From Brucella sp. 21LCYQ03 (GTDB taxonomy: Bacteria > Pseudomonadota > Alphaproteobacteria > Rhizobiales > Rhizobiaceae), in NCBI RefSeq assembly GCF_023554105.1, contig NZ_JAMJWE010000016.1:1-64000 (forward strand): 64,000 nt of DNA, given 5' to 3'. Below are positions 7,509-16,484 of the stretch, piece after piece; within the stretch, counting starts at the first letter, position 1; every line of letters begins with the position of its first letter. The position numbers were made by a program, and so were the translations under genes. The notes under the pieces are model-generated. The model made no database searches, was not told the DNA's origin, and worked only from the letters and a program-made list of their open reading frames with translations.

Positions 7509-9608
7509 ATGATTAAGCCCGCTGAAACATTGCCACGATTTTGGGACGTGGTCTTCTCATTGAAGACCTTTGCGGCCGCTATGCTTGCATTGTGGATCGC
7601 CCTGATAGCAGATTTGCCCAATCCCTATTGGTCGGTGGCTGCGGTTTACATCGTGGCGCATCCGCTTTCGGGTGCGACAACGTCAAAGGGTTTTTATCGA
7701 CTGATCGGCACAATCATTGGTGGTGCGGTCACGATCCTGTTTGTGCCGCATCTGGTCAATTCGCCTGAGATTTTGACACTGGCCATAGGCTTGTGGATGG
7801 GGCTTTGTCTGGCAATCAGTTTGCTGGATGGCACGCCCCGCAGCTATCTCTTCATGCTGGCTGGCTATACGGTTGCGATTGCAAGTTTTGCTGTCGTTTC
7901 AGCGCCTGAAACAACATTCAATTATGCGCTGGGACGCGTTGAGGAAATCGCTATCGGCATCATCTGTGCTGCGGTGGTCAATCGTCTGGTCTTTCCACGC
8001 CATAGTGGCCCGGTTCTCGTGGCGCGCATTGATAATTGGCTGCGTGATGGTTCAAAGCTTGCGGTTGCCACATTGCGTGGCGAGGGCGACAGCCCTGAAT
8101 TTCTGCGTGACCGTCAGCGACTTGCAGCCGACGCGCTCGAACTGCGCAATCTCACAACGCATGTTGCTTACGACACATCGTCTATCCGCAATGTGGGAAC
8201 GCTCCTACATGTGATGCAGCAGCGCATGGTGGCCCTTTTGCCCATCGTTTCAAGCTTGCATGATGTGCTGGTGCTTAAACCCGGCGAAGGTGAAAAGCCT
8301 CGGCATCCTGCGGTTCAGAAGCTTCTCGATGAAGCCTGTGACTGGCTTGAAAGCGGAGAAAATCTGACTGAACAGCGCCGTGCAGTTCTGCTTGGCTATG
8401 TCGAAGAAATCGAACAGCATGGCAAAAACGCTGACAGCTGGGACGAATTGCTGCCATTCAATCTGGCGGCCCGTGTTCGTGATCTTGTGCAGATCTGGAG
8501 CGACTGTATTACCTTGCGTCAGGATATTGTTTCCGGCTCACGGCATTCGCTGCGCTGGCGTCGTTATGATGCTCATCTGAAGGGGCGTCCGCAGCACAGA
8601 GATTACGGCATGGCTTTCCTGTCAGGTTTTTCAGCCTTTCTCTCGACCTGTATCGCGACTGCGTTCTGGATTGCGACTGGCTGGGCACAGGGCAGCGTTG
8701 CCGCCATGATGGCTGGCATCTTCTGCTGTATTTTTGCAACGATGGATGATCCGGTTCCGGTTATGCGCAAGTTTAGCTGGCTACTGCTGATCGTGATTGT
8801 TACAGCCTTCATCTTTGAATTTGCGCTGTTGCCGCTGGTTGATGGTTTTTTCCCGCTGATGCTGGTGCTGGGCCTGTTTTTGATCCCCGCTGGTCTGCTT
8901 CTTGCAATACCATCGCAGTTTCTGCTGGGCATGGTTCTCTGTGTAAATTTGCCAAACCTGCTGATGTTGCAGGGGCATCTCACCCATGATTTCGTCAGTT
9001 TTGCCAATGCCAATCTGGCAACGGTTCTTGGGATTGTTATTGCCGCTGTCGTGACCTCGATTGTTCGTTCGGTGGGTGCTGAATGGAGTGTGCGTCGTCT
9101 GGTCAGGACGGGCTGGAACGATATCGTGCTGGCAACGGAACGTCAGCCCGGACGTCATCGTCGTCAGCGGATGAATCGTCTGCTGCTGAAAATGATTGAT
9201 CGTATTGGCATGATGACACCACGCCTTGCACTGATACCAGCCGCAGACATAGCCAAGGTCGATCTGCTGCGTGATCTGCGAAACGGCATGAACACCATCG
9301 ACTTGCAGCAGTATCGCGCAAAGATGCCAGAGCCGCTGCGTGAGGCAGTGGACCGTGTGCTTGATGGCGTTGGTGTGCATTATAAAGCGCTGTCACGTGA
9401 AGCAAGTGAAAGCGTGCGTCAGGAAATTGATGCGCGGCTGCTTGTGGCCATTGATGATGCGATCAGCGCAATTATTGAGAATGGATCGCCAGCCATATCG
9501 AAAAGACCGCGCATAGCGCTGGTTGGCTTGCGTTTTAACCTGTTTCCGAAGGCGCCGCCTTTTGAGTTGCCACCACAATCGCAACTCGAACTGCCGCAGG
9601 CCGCCTGA
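7509..9608 (+). CDS. FUSC-family inner-membrane efflux pump (AaeB-like)
   Basis: 699 residues of the fusaric-acid-resistance/AaeB family. Two hydrophobic bundles, about 15-165 and 370-510, are each followed by a soluble region. This duplicated arrangement is typical of the inner-membrane part of these tripartite exporters of aromatic acids. Downstream lie the small DUF1656 protein and an HlyD-type adaptor, the same order as aaeB-X-A-like systems. No outer-membrane channel gene is present, so it would have to share a TolC-like protein encoded elsewhere. The substrate is unknown. Confidence 0.9.
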   Translation: MIKPAETLPRFWDVVFSLKTFAAAMLALWIALIADLPNPYWSVAAVYIVAHPLSGATTSKGFYRLIGTIIGGAVTILFVPHLVNSPEILTLAIGLWMGLCLAISLLDGTPRSYLFMLAGYTVAIASFAVVSAPETTFNYALGRVEEIAIGIICAAVVNRLVFPRHSGPVLVARIDNWLRDGSKLAVATLRGEGDSPEFLRDRQRLAADALELRNLTTHVAYDTSSIRNVGTLLHVMQQRMVALLPIVSSLHDVLVLKPGEGEKPRHPAVQKLLDEACDWLESGENLTEQRRAVLLGYVEEIEQHGKNADSWDELLPFNLAARVRDLVQIWSDCITLRQDIVSGSRHSLRWRRYDAHLKGRPQHRDYGMAFLSGFSAFLSTCIATAFWIATGWAQGSVAAMMAGIFCCIFATMDDPVPVMRKFSWLLLIVIVTAFIFEFALLPLVDGFFPLMLVLGLFLIPAGLLLAIPSQFLLGMVLCVNLPNLLMLQGHLTHDFVSFANANLATVLGIVIAAVVTSIVRSVGAEWSVRRLVRTGWNDIVLATERQPGRHRRQRMNRLLLKMIDRIGMMTPRLALIPAADIAKVDLLRDLRNGMNTIDLQQYRAKMPEPLREAVDRVLDGVGVHYKALSREASESVRQEIDARLLVAIDDAISAIIENGSPAISKRPRIALVGLRFNLFPKAPPFELPPQSQLELPQAA

Positions 9609-9636
9609 GACGAACTGGACGGATGGAATTAAAATT

Positions 9637-9846
9637 ATGAGACCAGAATTCGACATCTATGGAATCTACTTGCCGAGCCTCGCGGTTCTGGCATTGGGCG
9701 CCTATTTCGCAAACTCGCTGATGCAACGCTTGCTCGCGCGTGTGCGCTTTTATCGTTTTGTGTGGCACAGGCCTTTGTTTGATGCAGCCATGTATTTTTG
9801 CATTCTCGGCGTAAGCGCCGTTATCTTGAACGGAATACCACTATGA
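9637..9846 (+). CDS. DUF1656 small membrane protein (AaeX-like)
   Basis: 69 residues with two membrane segments (about 8-26 and 45-66) and an Arg-rich loop between them. DUF1656 proteins are regularly encoded between FUSC pumps and their HlyD partners, probably as a small accessory subunit. I chose the ATG at 9637 because family homology begins there; the longer frame back to 9523 overlaps the pump gene. Its stop codon overlaps the start of the adaptor gene by four bases (ATGA), indicating translational coupling. Confidence 0.88.
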   Translation: MRPEFDIYGIYLPSLAVLALGAYFANSLMQRLLARVRFYRFVWHRPLFDAAMYFCILGVSAVILNGIPL

Positions 9847-10709
9847 AGAAGCTTTTTGCACATTCCGGCCGGGTCTTCCTAACCCTCGTCATGGTTACAA
9901 TGGCAGGGCTTCTCGGCTGGCATCTCTGGGATTATTATATGAATGCGCCGTGGACACGTGACGGTAAGATTCGCGCTGACGTGGTGCGCCTTGCGCCCGA
10001 TGTTTCAGGTCTTGTGACCGAAGTTCTGGTGCACGACAATCAGGACGTCAAAAAGGGCGATGTGATTTTCCGTATTGACCAGGCACGTTACAAGCTGGCT
10101 CTTCAGCAGGCAGATGCAAAGCTCGCCAGCAGCAAGGCAGCGCTTGATATGGCCAATCGTGACCTCACACGCTATCGCAAGCTCAATGATACGACTGTTA
10201 CACAGCAGAAGATGGAGCAGATCGAAACCACGACAATGCAGGCTGAAGCCACATATCGTCAGGCCGAGCTCGACCGCGATCTGGCATCACTCAATCTGGA
10301 TCGTTCTTCCGTGAAGGCGCCGGTGAATGGTGTCATCACCAACTTCTCACTCCAGCCGGGCGATTATGTAACTGCCGGTTCTGCGGTGACGGCGCTGGTC
10401 GATACAGACTCATTTTATGTCTCCGGCTATTTTGAGGAAAACAAGCTTGAACGTATCAAGATTGGCGATCCCGTCGTCATCGATGTGATGGGCAGCAAGG
10501 TGCAGCTCAAAGGCAAGGTTGAAGGCATCGCTGGTGGCATCGAGGACCGTGAGCGTACTGACTCCACAAGCCTGCTCGCCAATGTTTCACCGACCTTCAA
10601 CTGGGTGCGCCTGGCGCAGCGTGTTCCGGTGCGTGTCAAACTGGAAGATATTCCAGCAGGTGTTCATCTGGTGGCTGGCCGCACCGTCAGCGTGTCTGTC
10701 GTTGAATAA
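9843..10709 (+). CDS. HlyD-family periplasmic adaptor (AaeA-like)
   Basis: 288 residues. One N-terminal membrane anchor (about 8-28) is followed by a split lipoyl-like domain: D-V-S-G-L-V-T-E-V-L-V-H-D-N-Q near residue 55 and V-K-A-P-V-N-G-V-I near 160. Between them is a coiled-coil hairpin rich in Ala/Gln/Glu (about 80-145). A beta-barrel part follows. It would bridge the FUSC pump to an outer-membrane channel. It is the last gene of the operon and a strong terminator follows. Confidence 0.92.
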   Translation: MKKLFAHSGRVFLTLVMVTMAGLLGWHLWDYYMNAPWTRDGKIRADVVRLAPDVSGLVTEVLVHDNQDVKKGDVIFRIDQARYKLALQQADAKLASSKAALDMANRDLTRYRKLNDTTVTQQKMEQIETTTMQAEATYRQAELDRDLASLNLDRSSVKAPVNGVITNFSLQPGDYVTAGSAVTALVDTDSFYVSGYFEENKLERIKIGDPVVIDVMGSKVQLKGKVEGIAGGIEDRERTDSTSLLANVSPTFNWVRLAQRVPVRVKLEDIPAGVHLVAGRTVSVSVVE

Positions 10710-10730
10710 AAGTGCGTCAATTGGAAAGCA

Positions 10731-10757
10731 AAGCCCGGCTATTGTCCGGGCTTTTTT
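10731..10757 (+). terminator. Terminator of the efflux operon
   Basis: AAGCCCGG pairs with CCGGGCTT across a 6-7 base loop and is followed by a run of T. It lies 21 bases after the adaptor stop codon. Confidence 0.9.
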
Positions 10758-10797
10758 CATGTTAGCGATTGTTCATGAAAAATCGGGGGCTTGAGCC

Positions 10798-11496
10798 ATG
10801 CGTGTGTTGGTCATCCAAAATTATCCGGACTCAGGTCTTGGCCAGATTGAGCCAATCCTGATTGAAGCAGGATACGCAATCGATCTCATATACGCTTATA
10901 ACGGCCAAACGCTTCCCGAAGACGATAGCAATCACAAGGCGCTTATCGTGCTGGGCGGTGACCAAAACGCACTTGCCGATGGAGAGTTTCCCTACTTCCC
11001 AAATTTGCTTAATCTGATCCGAGCATTTGGCGACCACGATAAGGCAGTTTTGGGCATTTGTCTTGGAAGCCAGCTTATAGCGCGCGCTTATGGCGGCGAG
11101 AATATTCTCAACCGCCCGATGGAATTTGGTTGGCATGAGGTTCGGCTCACAGAGCAGGGTGCTGCGGATCCGGTTCTTTCGGCAGCAGGCGCGGCGTTCC
11201 CTATTTTCCACTGGCATCGTGATACGTTTTCACTGCCTGATGGGGCGGTTCATATGGCAACGAGTGATATGACGGTCAATCAGGCTTATCGGATCGGGCG
11301 TGCGACCTATGGCACTCAGTTTCACTTCGAGGCTGACACCAAGCTGGTCTCGGAATGGAGCGGATCTCTGAGTGAGATGATTGCCGGTTTCGATTCTCAA
11401 TGGGCGGCTGAATTTCCGAGAAACCTACAACTGTCAGGTGTTGCTGCTGACCGGGCAGGGGCTGCTCTTGCACGGGCGTGGGTCGGTCTGATCTAA
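10798..11496 (+). CDS. Class I glutamine amidotransferase domain protein
   Basis: 232 residues forming a single GATase1 domain. The nucleophile elbow is G-I-C-L-G-S-Q with Cys88, and the His of the triad lies in Q-F-H-F-E-A-D near 178. It resembles stand-alone amidotransferases of the GuaA-like type, often annotated as GMP synthase-related or as gamma-glutamyl hydrolases for polyamines or other amines. No synthetase domain or partner is adjacent, so the acceptor substrate is unknown. It starts 41 bases after the efflux-operon terminator and should have its own promoter. Confidence 0.85.
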   Translation: MRVLVIQNYPDSGLGQIEPILIEAGYAIDLIYAYNGQTLPEDDSNHKALIVLGGDQNALADGEFPYFPNLLNLIRAFGDHDKAVLGICLGSQLIARAYGGENILNRPMEFGWHEVRLTEQGAADPVLSAAGAAFPIFHWHRDTFSLPDGAVHMATSDMTVNQAYRIGRATYGTQFHFEADTKLVSEWSGSLSEMIAGFDSQWAAEFPRNLQLSGVAADRAGAALARAWVGLI

Positions 11497-11560
11497 TAAA
11501 TCGTTGCCACTTTGCCACAGGTGAAAACCATTTGGGTTTTTCAGTCTGAAAGCAACAATT

Positions 11561-11695
11561 GTAACTCTGACGTTCAGTTGCGGGTAACTTTTTTCAGGTG
11601 TAACTGAGGCCACGTTCCGGGTGGCAAATGGTCGGACAAGGTGCAAACCTTGCCCATTATGAAAGCTCGGTCTCCGACTGTCCGGTAACCTGTCC
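11561..11695 (+). promoter_or_regulatory. Structured leader with repeated GTAAC motifs before a small ORF
   Basis: GTAACT occurs at 11561, 11584 and 11600, and GTAACC at 11685. GTCGGA (11631-11636) can pair with TCCGAC (11673-11678). Directly inside the left arm is a 6-bp hairpin CAAGGT-GCAA-ACCTTG with a GNRA-type loop (11637-11652). This could be a 5' leader or a small RNA. No known family was recognised. Confidence 0.35.
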
Positions 11696-11710
11696 AAAGA
11701 GTTTTCGATT

Positions 11711-11848
11711 ATGACCGCTAAGCATGCTGCACTTCTCACAGTTCTGATGGTTTCTGCGATCGTGTTCATGGCAGTTGGCATTTTTACCGTCGATGCTGGC
11801 AACAGCATGACCTCGACCGACGGCTACGGTATTTCCAGCGCGCGTTAA
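11711..11848 (+). CDS. Small hydrophobic peptide of 45 residues
   Basis: An ATG frame of 45 codons with an AAAGAG about 9 bases before the start. Residues 7-27 form one membrane segment (A-L-L-T-V-L-M-V-S-A-I-V). A short polar tail rich in Ser/Thr/Gly follows. It resembles a small single-span membrane protein or an uncleaved signal peptide. Its TAA overlaps the TAA of the convergent phosphatase gene (11845-11848). No family is recognised. Support is the start context, the membrane segment and the otherwise empty 350-base gap, so this is a moderate-confidence call. Confidence 0.45.
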   Translation: MTAKHAALLTVLMVSAIVFMAVGIFTVDAGNSMTSTDGYGISSAR

Positions 11849-12603
11849 ACGTTGCTACTAGTGGCTGGGCCAGTCGCTTCCAGAAAGTGCTTTTCCGGGC
11901 CATCGATCACGATGGCCGACAGCTTTCCGTTTTTCCATGCATATGTGTCGAGATTGACCCGGTTGGGCTGAACATCAACAATACGCTGCGGTGTATGGCC
12001 GTGGATAATCACCTTGTCTAATGGGTCGGTCCATTTCAGAAACAATGTTCTGATCCACATCAGGTCATCACGGTCCTGCGCATCGAGCGGGATCACCGGG
12101 TTCACGCCCGCGTGGCAGAAGAAGAAATCTCCGAAACTTACCGAAGAAGTCATCGAGCGGATATAGTCGATATGCGCTTGCGGAATTGCGTCGAGCAAGA
12201 GCGGATATGCGGCTTTTGCCGATGCGGGGTCGGTGTAATCGACCTCCACACCGTAGGAACGGGCAGTGTCGCTGCCGCCATGCAATGCAAAAATGCCATT
12301 TGTATCGCCGGTCGCAAGGTAATGCAGAAATCCATCATCATGATTGCCGATCAGCGAGAGAATGCGCGGATCGTGCGTTGAAGCATGGATCAAAAAATCC
12401 AGCACGCCTTTGGAATCCGGTCCCCGATCGATGTAATCGCCTAAGTGAATAATGCGCCAGTCATGCGTGGGATGACGGTCAATATCGGCGCGGATCAGCC
12501 CATGCATATCCTGCAAAAGGTCGAGGCGACCATGCACATCGCCAATGGCATAAAGCCGGATACCTTCCGGTCCTTTTGCGTCCCGTAGGGTAATGCCACT
12601 CAT
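11845..12603 (-). CDS. Metallophosphoesterase, serine/threonine phosphatase (PPP) type
   Basis: 252 residues with the full set of calcineurin-like metal motifs: G-D-V-H-G-R (21-26), G-D-Y-I-D-R-G (55-61), G-N-H-D (86-89), F-C-H-A-G-V, and a C-terminal H-G-H-T-P. It is of the bacterial PPP type, which includes protein phosphatases and ApaH-like Ap4A hydrolases; the exact substrate cannot be told. The start overlaps the stop of the upstream GntR gene by four bases (ATGA), so the two are translationally coupled. Confidence 0.88.
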   Translation of the reverse strand: MSGITLRDAKGPEGIRLYAIGDVHGRLDLLQDMHGLIRADIDRHPTHDWRIIHLGDYIDRGPDSKGVLDFLIHASTHDPRILSLIGNHDDGFLHYLATGDTNGIFALHGGSDTARSYGVEVDYTDPASAKAAYPLLLDAIPQAHIDYIRSMTSSVSFGDFFFCHAGVNPVIPLDAQDRDDLMWIRTLFLKWTDPLDKVIIHGHTPQRIVDVQPNRVNLDTYAWKNGKLSAIVIDGPEKHFLEATGPATSSNV

Positions 12604-13400
12604 GAATCGCCGCTCTCTTTCACGTCTTTTCCAGCCCGCTGACGATAGCGCAGTCGCGATACGCGTTCACGCTCGTCGTTGAGTTCGCGGTCGTTGGTTG
12701 CCTGTTCGACAAAACGGATATGTTTTTGCACCGCTTCGCGTGCCGCTTGCGGGTTGCCCGCAATCACGGCGTCGTAAATGGCGCGATGCTGTGACAGCAG
12801 CATGTCAGCCACGCCGGGATAGCTATAAATCAGGCTGCGATTATAGAAAACGCCGTCTTTCAGCAACTGATAGCAGGAGCGCAATGTGTGCAGCAGCACG
12901 ATGTTGTGCGCGGCTTCACCAATGGCATTGTGAAACTCAACATCGAGTTGCGCACCCTTATCAAGATCATTAGCGCTGTTCGCATATTCCATCGCTGTCA
13001 TGATCTCAGCAAGCAGTGCCTTATCGGCAGAGGTTGCGCGCAGCGCGGCATATTCTGCGGCGATGCTTTCGATTTCGCGACGATATTCGAGATAGTCAGT
13101 CGTGGCTTTTCGGTGTTCTGCAAAAAGCTTCACCACTGGCGGACTGAAAACCTGTCCGATGACATCGGCGACAAAAGTTCCGCCGCCATGACGGGATGTG
13201 AGAAGACCTGCATTTTCCAGTCTTTTCAGCGCATCGCGCAGGATCGGGCGGGATATGTCGAGCTGCAGCGCAAGATCGCGCTCACCCGGAAGCTTATCGC
13301 CGCCGCGCAGAACGCCTTCGAGGATCAGGCTCTCAATCTGATGCACAACATCATCTGCCGTACGGCTAGCGAGAATGCGGGAAAACACTGGTTCGGTCAT
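12600..13400 (-). CDS. GntR-family regulator, FadR/FCD subfamily
   Basis: 266 residues. An N-terminal GntR winged helix (about 12-78) contains L-P-G-E-R-D-L-A and I-S-R-P-I-L-R-D-A-L-K-R-L-E. An all-helical FCD ligand domain (about 95-240) has the spaced Asp/His residues that usually hold a metal and an organic acid. Such regulators commonly respond to lactate, glycolate, pyruvate or fatty acids. A role in controlling glcDEF, 1.6 kb away, is possible but unproven, because a LysR gene is the closer divergent neighbour. It is coupled to the downstream phosphatase gene. Confidence 0.9.
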   Translation of the reverse strand: MTEPVFSRILASRTADDVVHQIESLILEGVLRGGDKLPGERDLALQLDISRPILRDALKRLENAGLLTSRHGGGTFVADVIGQVFSPPVVKLFAEHRKATTDYLEYRREIESIAAEYAALRATSADKALLAEIMTAMEYANSANDLDKGAQLDVEFHNAIGEAAHNIVLLHTLRSCYQLLKDGVFYNRSLIYSYPGVADMLLSQHRAIYDAVIAGNPQAAREAVQKHIRFVEQATNDRELNDERERVSRLRYRQRAGKDVKESGDS

Positions 13401-13460
13401 GGTCGCAAACTAGCCCCAAGCGGAGGTTACGGCAACGGGTCTCTGAAATGCATAAACAAA

Positions 13461-13489
13461 AACCCCGGAAGCGATGCATCCGGGGTTTG
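13461..13489 (-). terminator. Terminator of the 95-residue membrane protein gene
   Basis: AAACCCCGGA (13461-13470) and TCCGGGGTTT (13480-13489) form a perfect 10-bp stem. On the minus strand it ends in a T run. It is 20 bases past the gene's stop codon. Confidence 0.88.
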
Positions 13490-13508
13490 GAAATGTTTAA
13501 GTCTGTTA

Positions 13509-13796
13509 TCAGGCGGTCTTACGCTTGCGGGTTCTCACGAAAACAACGACGCCGGCGACAAGGCCAAACATTGCCCATTTGAAAGGCAATACATCGGCGG
13601 TTTCGCTGCGGATTGGAAGCACGGTTACAGTACCCGGACGGCTTTCGAAGCCTGTTTTTCCTTCAGCTTTTGCCTGTTCGATCTGCTGTGGGGAGACAAC
13701 CCATTCAGCGCCGCGCGACTTGTCGTAAAACATGAAGCCGCAGCCAACGATAACAGCGGTGACGATTGCGAGAATAAGGCGGGGAGCTGTGTTCAT
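13509..13796 (-). CDS. Small membrane protein of unknown function
   Basis: 95 residues with two hydrophobic segments, about 5-24 and 71-87, separated by a polar loop of about 45 residues, and an Arg/Lys-rich C terminus. The second of two in-frame ATGs was chosen because AAGGA lies six bases before it; ATG 13802 would add two residues. No family is recognised. It stands alone between the GntR and LysR genes with its own terminator. Confidence 0.7.
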   Translation of the reverse strand: MNTAPRLILAIVTAVIVGCGFMFYDKSRGAEWVVSPQQIEQAKAEGKTGFESRPGTVTVLPIRSETADVLPFKWAMFGLVAGVVVFVRTRKRKTA

Positions 13797-13884
13797 TTTC
13801 ATTCCTTAATTTTCTTTGGCAGCAGTTTTGGCTAGTGCATTGCCAACCGACGGCGTTCATACGCAATCATGTCCGCGTCGTCTA

Positions 13885-14811
13885 TTATTTAGACATGCCT
13901 TGTGGAGTACTGCCGCTTTCCCAGTAAGGGACTGGGCCGTAAAGATCGGCCAGATAGTCGATGAAAAGTCTGACCTTGGCGGGCAAAAACTGCTTAGATG
14001 GATAGACTGCATGAACGGCGACATTTCGCGACGCGGCATAGTCAGGCAATACCTGTACCAGCTTTCCAGCGGCAAGGTCTGGTCCGACATCCCAAGTTGA
14101 ACGTTGCGCAATGCCAAGACCTGCAAGCACAGCTTCGCGCACCAGTTCGCTCGAATTGGTTTGAAGCGGGCCGACCGGGCGAATGGTGATAGGGCCTTTT
14201 GGGCCTTCTAGTCGCCAAGGATCATTGTTGTGTGGCGCAAGACAAATGTGTTCGGAGAGGTCTTCGATTGTCTGCGGTGTGCCGCGTTCAGCAATATAAG
14301 CGGGGGAGGCCACAAGAATTCGGCGCACAGGTGCAAGACGGCGCGCCACCAGAGTTGAGTCGGAGAGTTCGCCAATGCGGATTGCGAGATCATAACCGTC
14401 GCCGACAATATCCACCATCTCGTCCGAAAGCTGCATATTGACGGTGAGGTCTGAATTGGCGCGCATGAATGGCACCAGATAAGGCGCGATATGCATACGC
14501 CCGAAGGTAGTAGGGGCTGAGATTTTCAGCGTTCCACGTGCATCCGCTGACCGGCGGGCAACAAAGGCTTCCGCTTCTTCGATGTTGCCTAGAATGGCCA
14601 GCACGCGCTCGTGATAGCCCTGTCCTGCTTCTGTAAGAGCAATCTGTCGTGTTGTTCGCTGGAGAAGGCGAGTGCCGAGGCGCTCTTCAAGTCTGCCGAG
14701 TCGTTTGGAAACGACAGCTGGTGATAGCCCAAGATCGCGTGCCGCAGCTGACATGCTGCCGGTTGCGACAACACGCGCGAAAATCTCCATATCGGCCAGA
14801 CTGCTCATCAT
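13885..14811 (-). CDS. LysR-family regulator, CrgA-like
   Basis: 308 residues. The N-terminal helix-turn-helix (about 7-65) has G-S-M-S-A-A-A-R-D-L-G-L-S-P-A-V-V-S-K-R. The effector domain (about 90-295) begins G-T-L-K-I-S-A-P-T-T-F-G-R, the pattern of the large CrgA/DsdC-like subgroup. It is divergent from glcD across 167 bases, so it is the nearest candidate regulator of the glycolate oxidase operon. That link rests on position only. No good ribosome binding site precedes the double ATG start. Confidence 0.88.
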   Translation of the reverse strand: MMSSLADMEIFARVVATGSMSAAARDLGLSPAVVSKRLGRLEERLGTRLLQRTTRQIALTEAGQGYHERVLAILGNIEEAEAFVARRSADARGTLKISAPTTFGRMHIAPYLVPFMRANSDLTVNMQLSDEMVDIVGDGYDLAIRIGELSDSTLVARRLAPVRRILVASPAYIAERGTPQTIEDLSEHICLAPHNNDPWRLEGPKGPITIRPVGPLQTNSSELVREAVLAGLGIAQRSTWDVGPDLAAGKLVQVLPDYAASRNVAVHAVYPSKQFLPAKVRLFIDYLADLYGPVPYWESGSTPQGMSK

Positions 14812-14978
14812 GTTAGATTCAAATGCTCCCCGGCAGATATACGCATGCGCTCATCTAGCCGAGGCTTTGCAGAAATCGCAAGGCGATTATGCCGCAGCGT
14901 TAAAACTGTTTCGCCATAGGCATGATTGGTAAAATTAGTTTACCAGTTATGTGAAGTCGCTGGGAGGCGGAGGAGTAT

Positions 14979-16475
14979 ATGAGCGGATTGATCATGCCAG
15001 AGCCGGATGCGGCCGTCTTGCAAAGACGTGCTGGCATCGTTGCCGACTTGCGCAATATCGTGCCCGGTGAGGGCGTTGTCGATACTGTTAATGCGATGCG
15101 CGTGTTTGAAAGCGATGGGCTGACAGCACATCGTTCCCTGCCGCTGGTCGTTGTCCTGCCCGAAACTGTCGATCAAGTCTCAGATGTTCTGCGCTATTGT
15201 TATGACAATGGCATCCGCGTGGTGCCGCGCGGAGCTGGCACATCGCTCTCTGGTGGTTCGATGCCGCTGGTCGATGCTGTGCTGCTTGGCATGTCGCGCT
15301 TCAATCGTATTCTTGAAATTGATTACCCCAATCGCGTGGCTGTCGTGCAGCCAGGCGTTACCAATCTGGGCATTACCAAAGCTGTTGAGCATGAGGGCTT
15401 TTACTACGCACCTGATCCATCCTCGCAGATTGCCTGCTCGATAGGCGGAAATGTTGCAGAGAATGCAGGTGGCGTGCATTGCCTGAAATATGGTCTCACC
15501 GCCAACAACGTGCTTGGCATTGAAATGGTGCTGATAACTGGCGAAGTCCTGCGCCTTGGCGGCAAGCATCTGGATAGCGAAGGTTATGATCTTCTCGGGC
15601 TGATGACCGGCTCAGAAGGTCTGCTTGGGGTGGTGACGGAAATAACCGTCCGTATTCTGCAAAAGCCTGAAACCGCGCGTGCTGTCATGGTTGGCTTTCC
15701 TTCAAGTGAGCAGGCGGGGCAATGTGTGGCCGATATTATCGGCGCAGGGATCATTCCGGGTGGTATGGAAATGATGGATAGGCCCGCTATTCGCGCAGCC
15801 GAAGACTTTGTTCGTGTTGGCTATCCGCTTGATGTCGAGGCGCTGCTGATCGTCGAACTTGATGGGCCGCCGATTGAAGTTGACCATTTGATCGGAGCGG
15901 TCGAGAGCATTGCGCTTAAAAATGGCTCGACCACGTGCATTCTGTCGCAGTCGGAAGAACAGCGACTGGCTTTTTGGGCGGGTCGTAAAGCGGCGTTCCC
16001 GGCGGTAGGGCGTATTTCGCCGGACTATCTCTGTATGGATGGGACCATTCCACGCAAAGAACTGCCGCGTGTTTTGTCCGGCATGCGCGAGCTATCCGAA
16101 AAATATGGGCTTCGGGTCGCCAATGTGTTTCATGCAGGTGATGGCAATCTGCATCCGCTTATCCTCTATGATGCAAATATTCCCGGAGAGCTCGAGGCTG
16201 CTGAAGATTTCGGCGCCGACATTTTGCGTCTTTGCGTGAAGGTTGGCGGCGTGCTGACGGGCGAGCATGGCGTGGGTATCGAAAAGCGCGATCTCATGCC
16301 GGAGATGTTCAACGAAATAGATCTCGACCAGCAGATGCGTGTGAAATGTGCGTTTGATGCCAAGCACCTGCTCAATCCCGGCAAGGTCTTTCCGCAATTG
16401 CGCCGCTGTGCCGAGCTTGGTCGTATGCATGTGCATCGCGGCGAGCTGGCCTTCCCCGACCTTCCGCGTTTCTGA
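14979..16475 (+). CDS. glcD: Glycolate oxidase FAD-binding subunit
   Basis: 498 residues. It oxidises glycolate to glyoxylate together with GlcE and GlcF at the inner face of the membrane, passing electrons to the respiratory chain. The FAD-binding PCMH domain (about 45-225) contains P-R-G-A-G-T-S-L-S-G-G near 82. The FAD-oxidase C domain (about 230-475) contains H-A-G-D-G-N-L-H-P and T-G-E-H-G-V-G. A GGAG precedes the start. Length matches E. coli GlcD. It heads an operon with glcE and glcF. D-lactate dehydrogenase is the main alternative, but the three-gene order favours glycolate oxidase. Confidence 0.93.
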   Translation: MSGLIMPEPDAAVLQRRAGIVADLRNIVPGEGVVDTVNAMRVFESDGLTAHRSLPLVVVLPETVDQVSDVLRYCYDNGIRVVPRGAGTSLSGGSMPLVDAVLLGMSRFNRILEIDYPNRVAVVQPGVTNLGITKAVEHEGFYYAPDPSSQIACSIGGNVAENAGGVHCLKYGLTANNVLGIEMVLITGEVLRLGGKHLDSEGYDLLGLMTGSEGLLGVVTEITVRILQKPETARAVMVGFPSSEQAGQCVADIIGAGIIPGGMEMMDRPAIRAAEDFVRVGYPLDVEALLIVELDGPPIEVDHLIGAVESIALKNGSTTCILSQSEEQRLAFWAGRKAAFPAVGRISPDYLCMDGTIPRKELPRVLSGMRELSEKYGLRVANVFHAGDGNLHPLILYDANIPGELEAAEDFGADILRLCVKVGGVLTGEHGVGIEKRDLMPEMFNEIDLDQQMRVKCAFDAKHLLNPGKVFPQLRRCAELGRMHVHRGELAFPDLPRF

Positions 16476-16484
16476 TCTGTGGCT

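Noticed and set aside
12888-13835. A 315-codon plus-strand frame across the GntR and small membrane protein genes
   Set aside because: It runs antisense through two supported genes and a terminator, and its Cys/Phe-rich composition is not protein-like.
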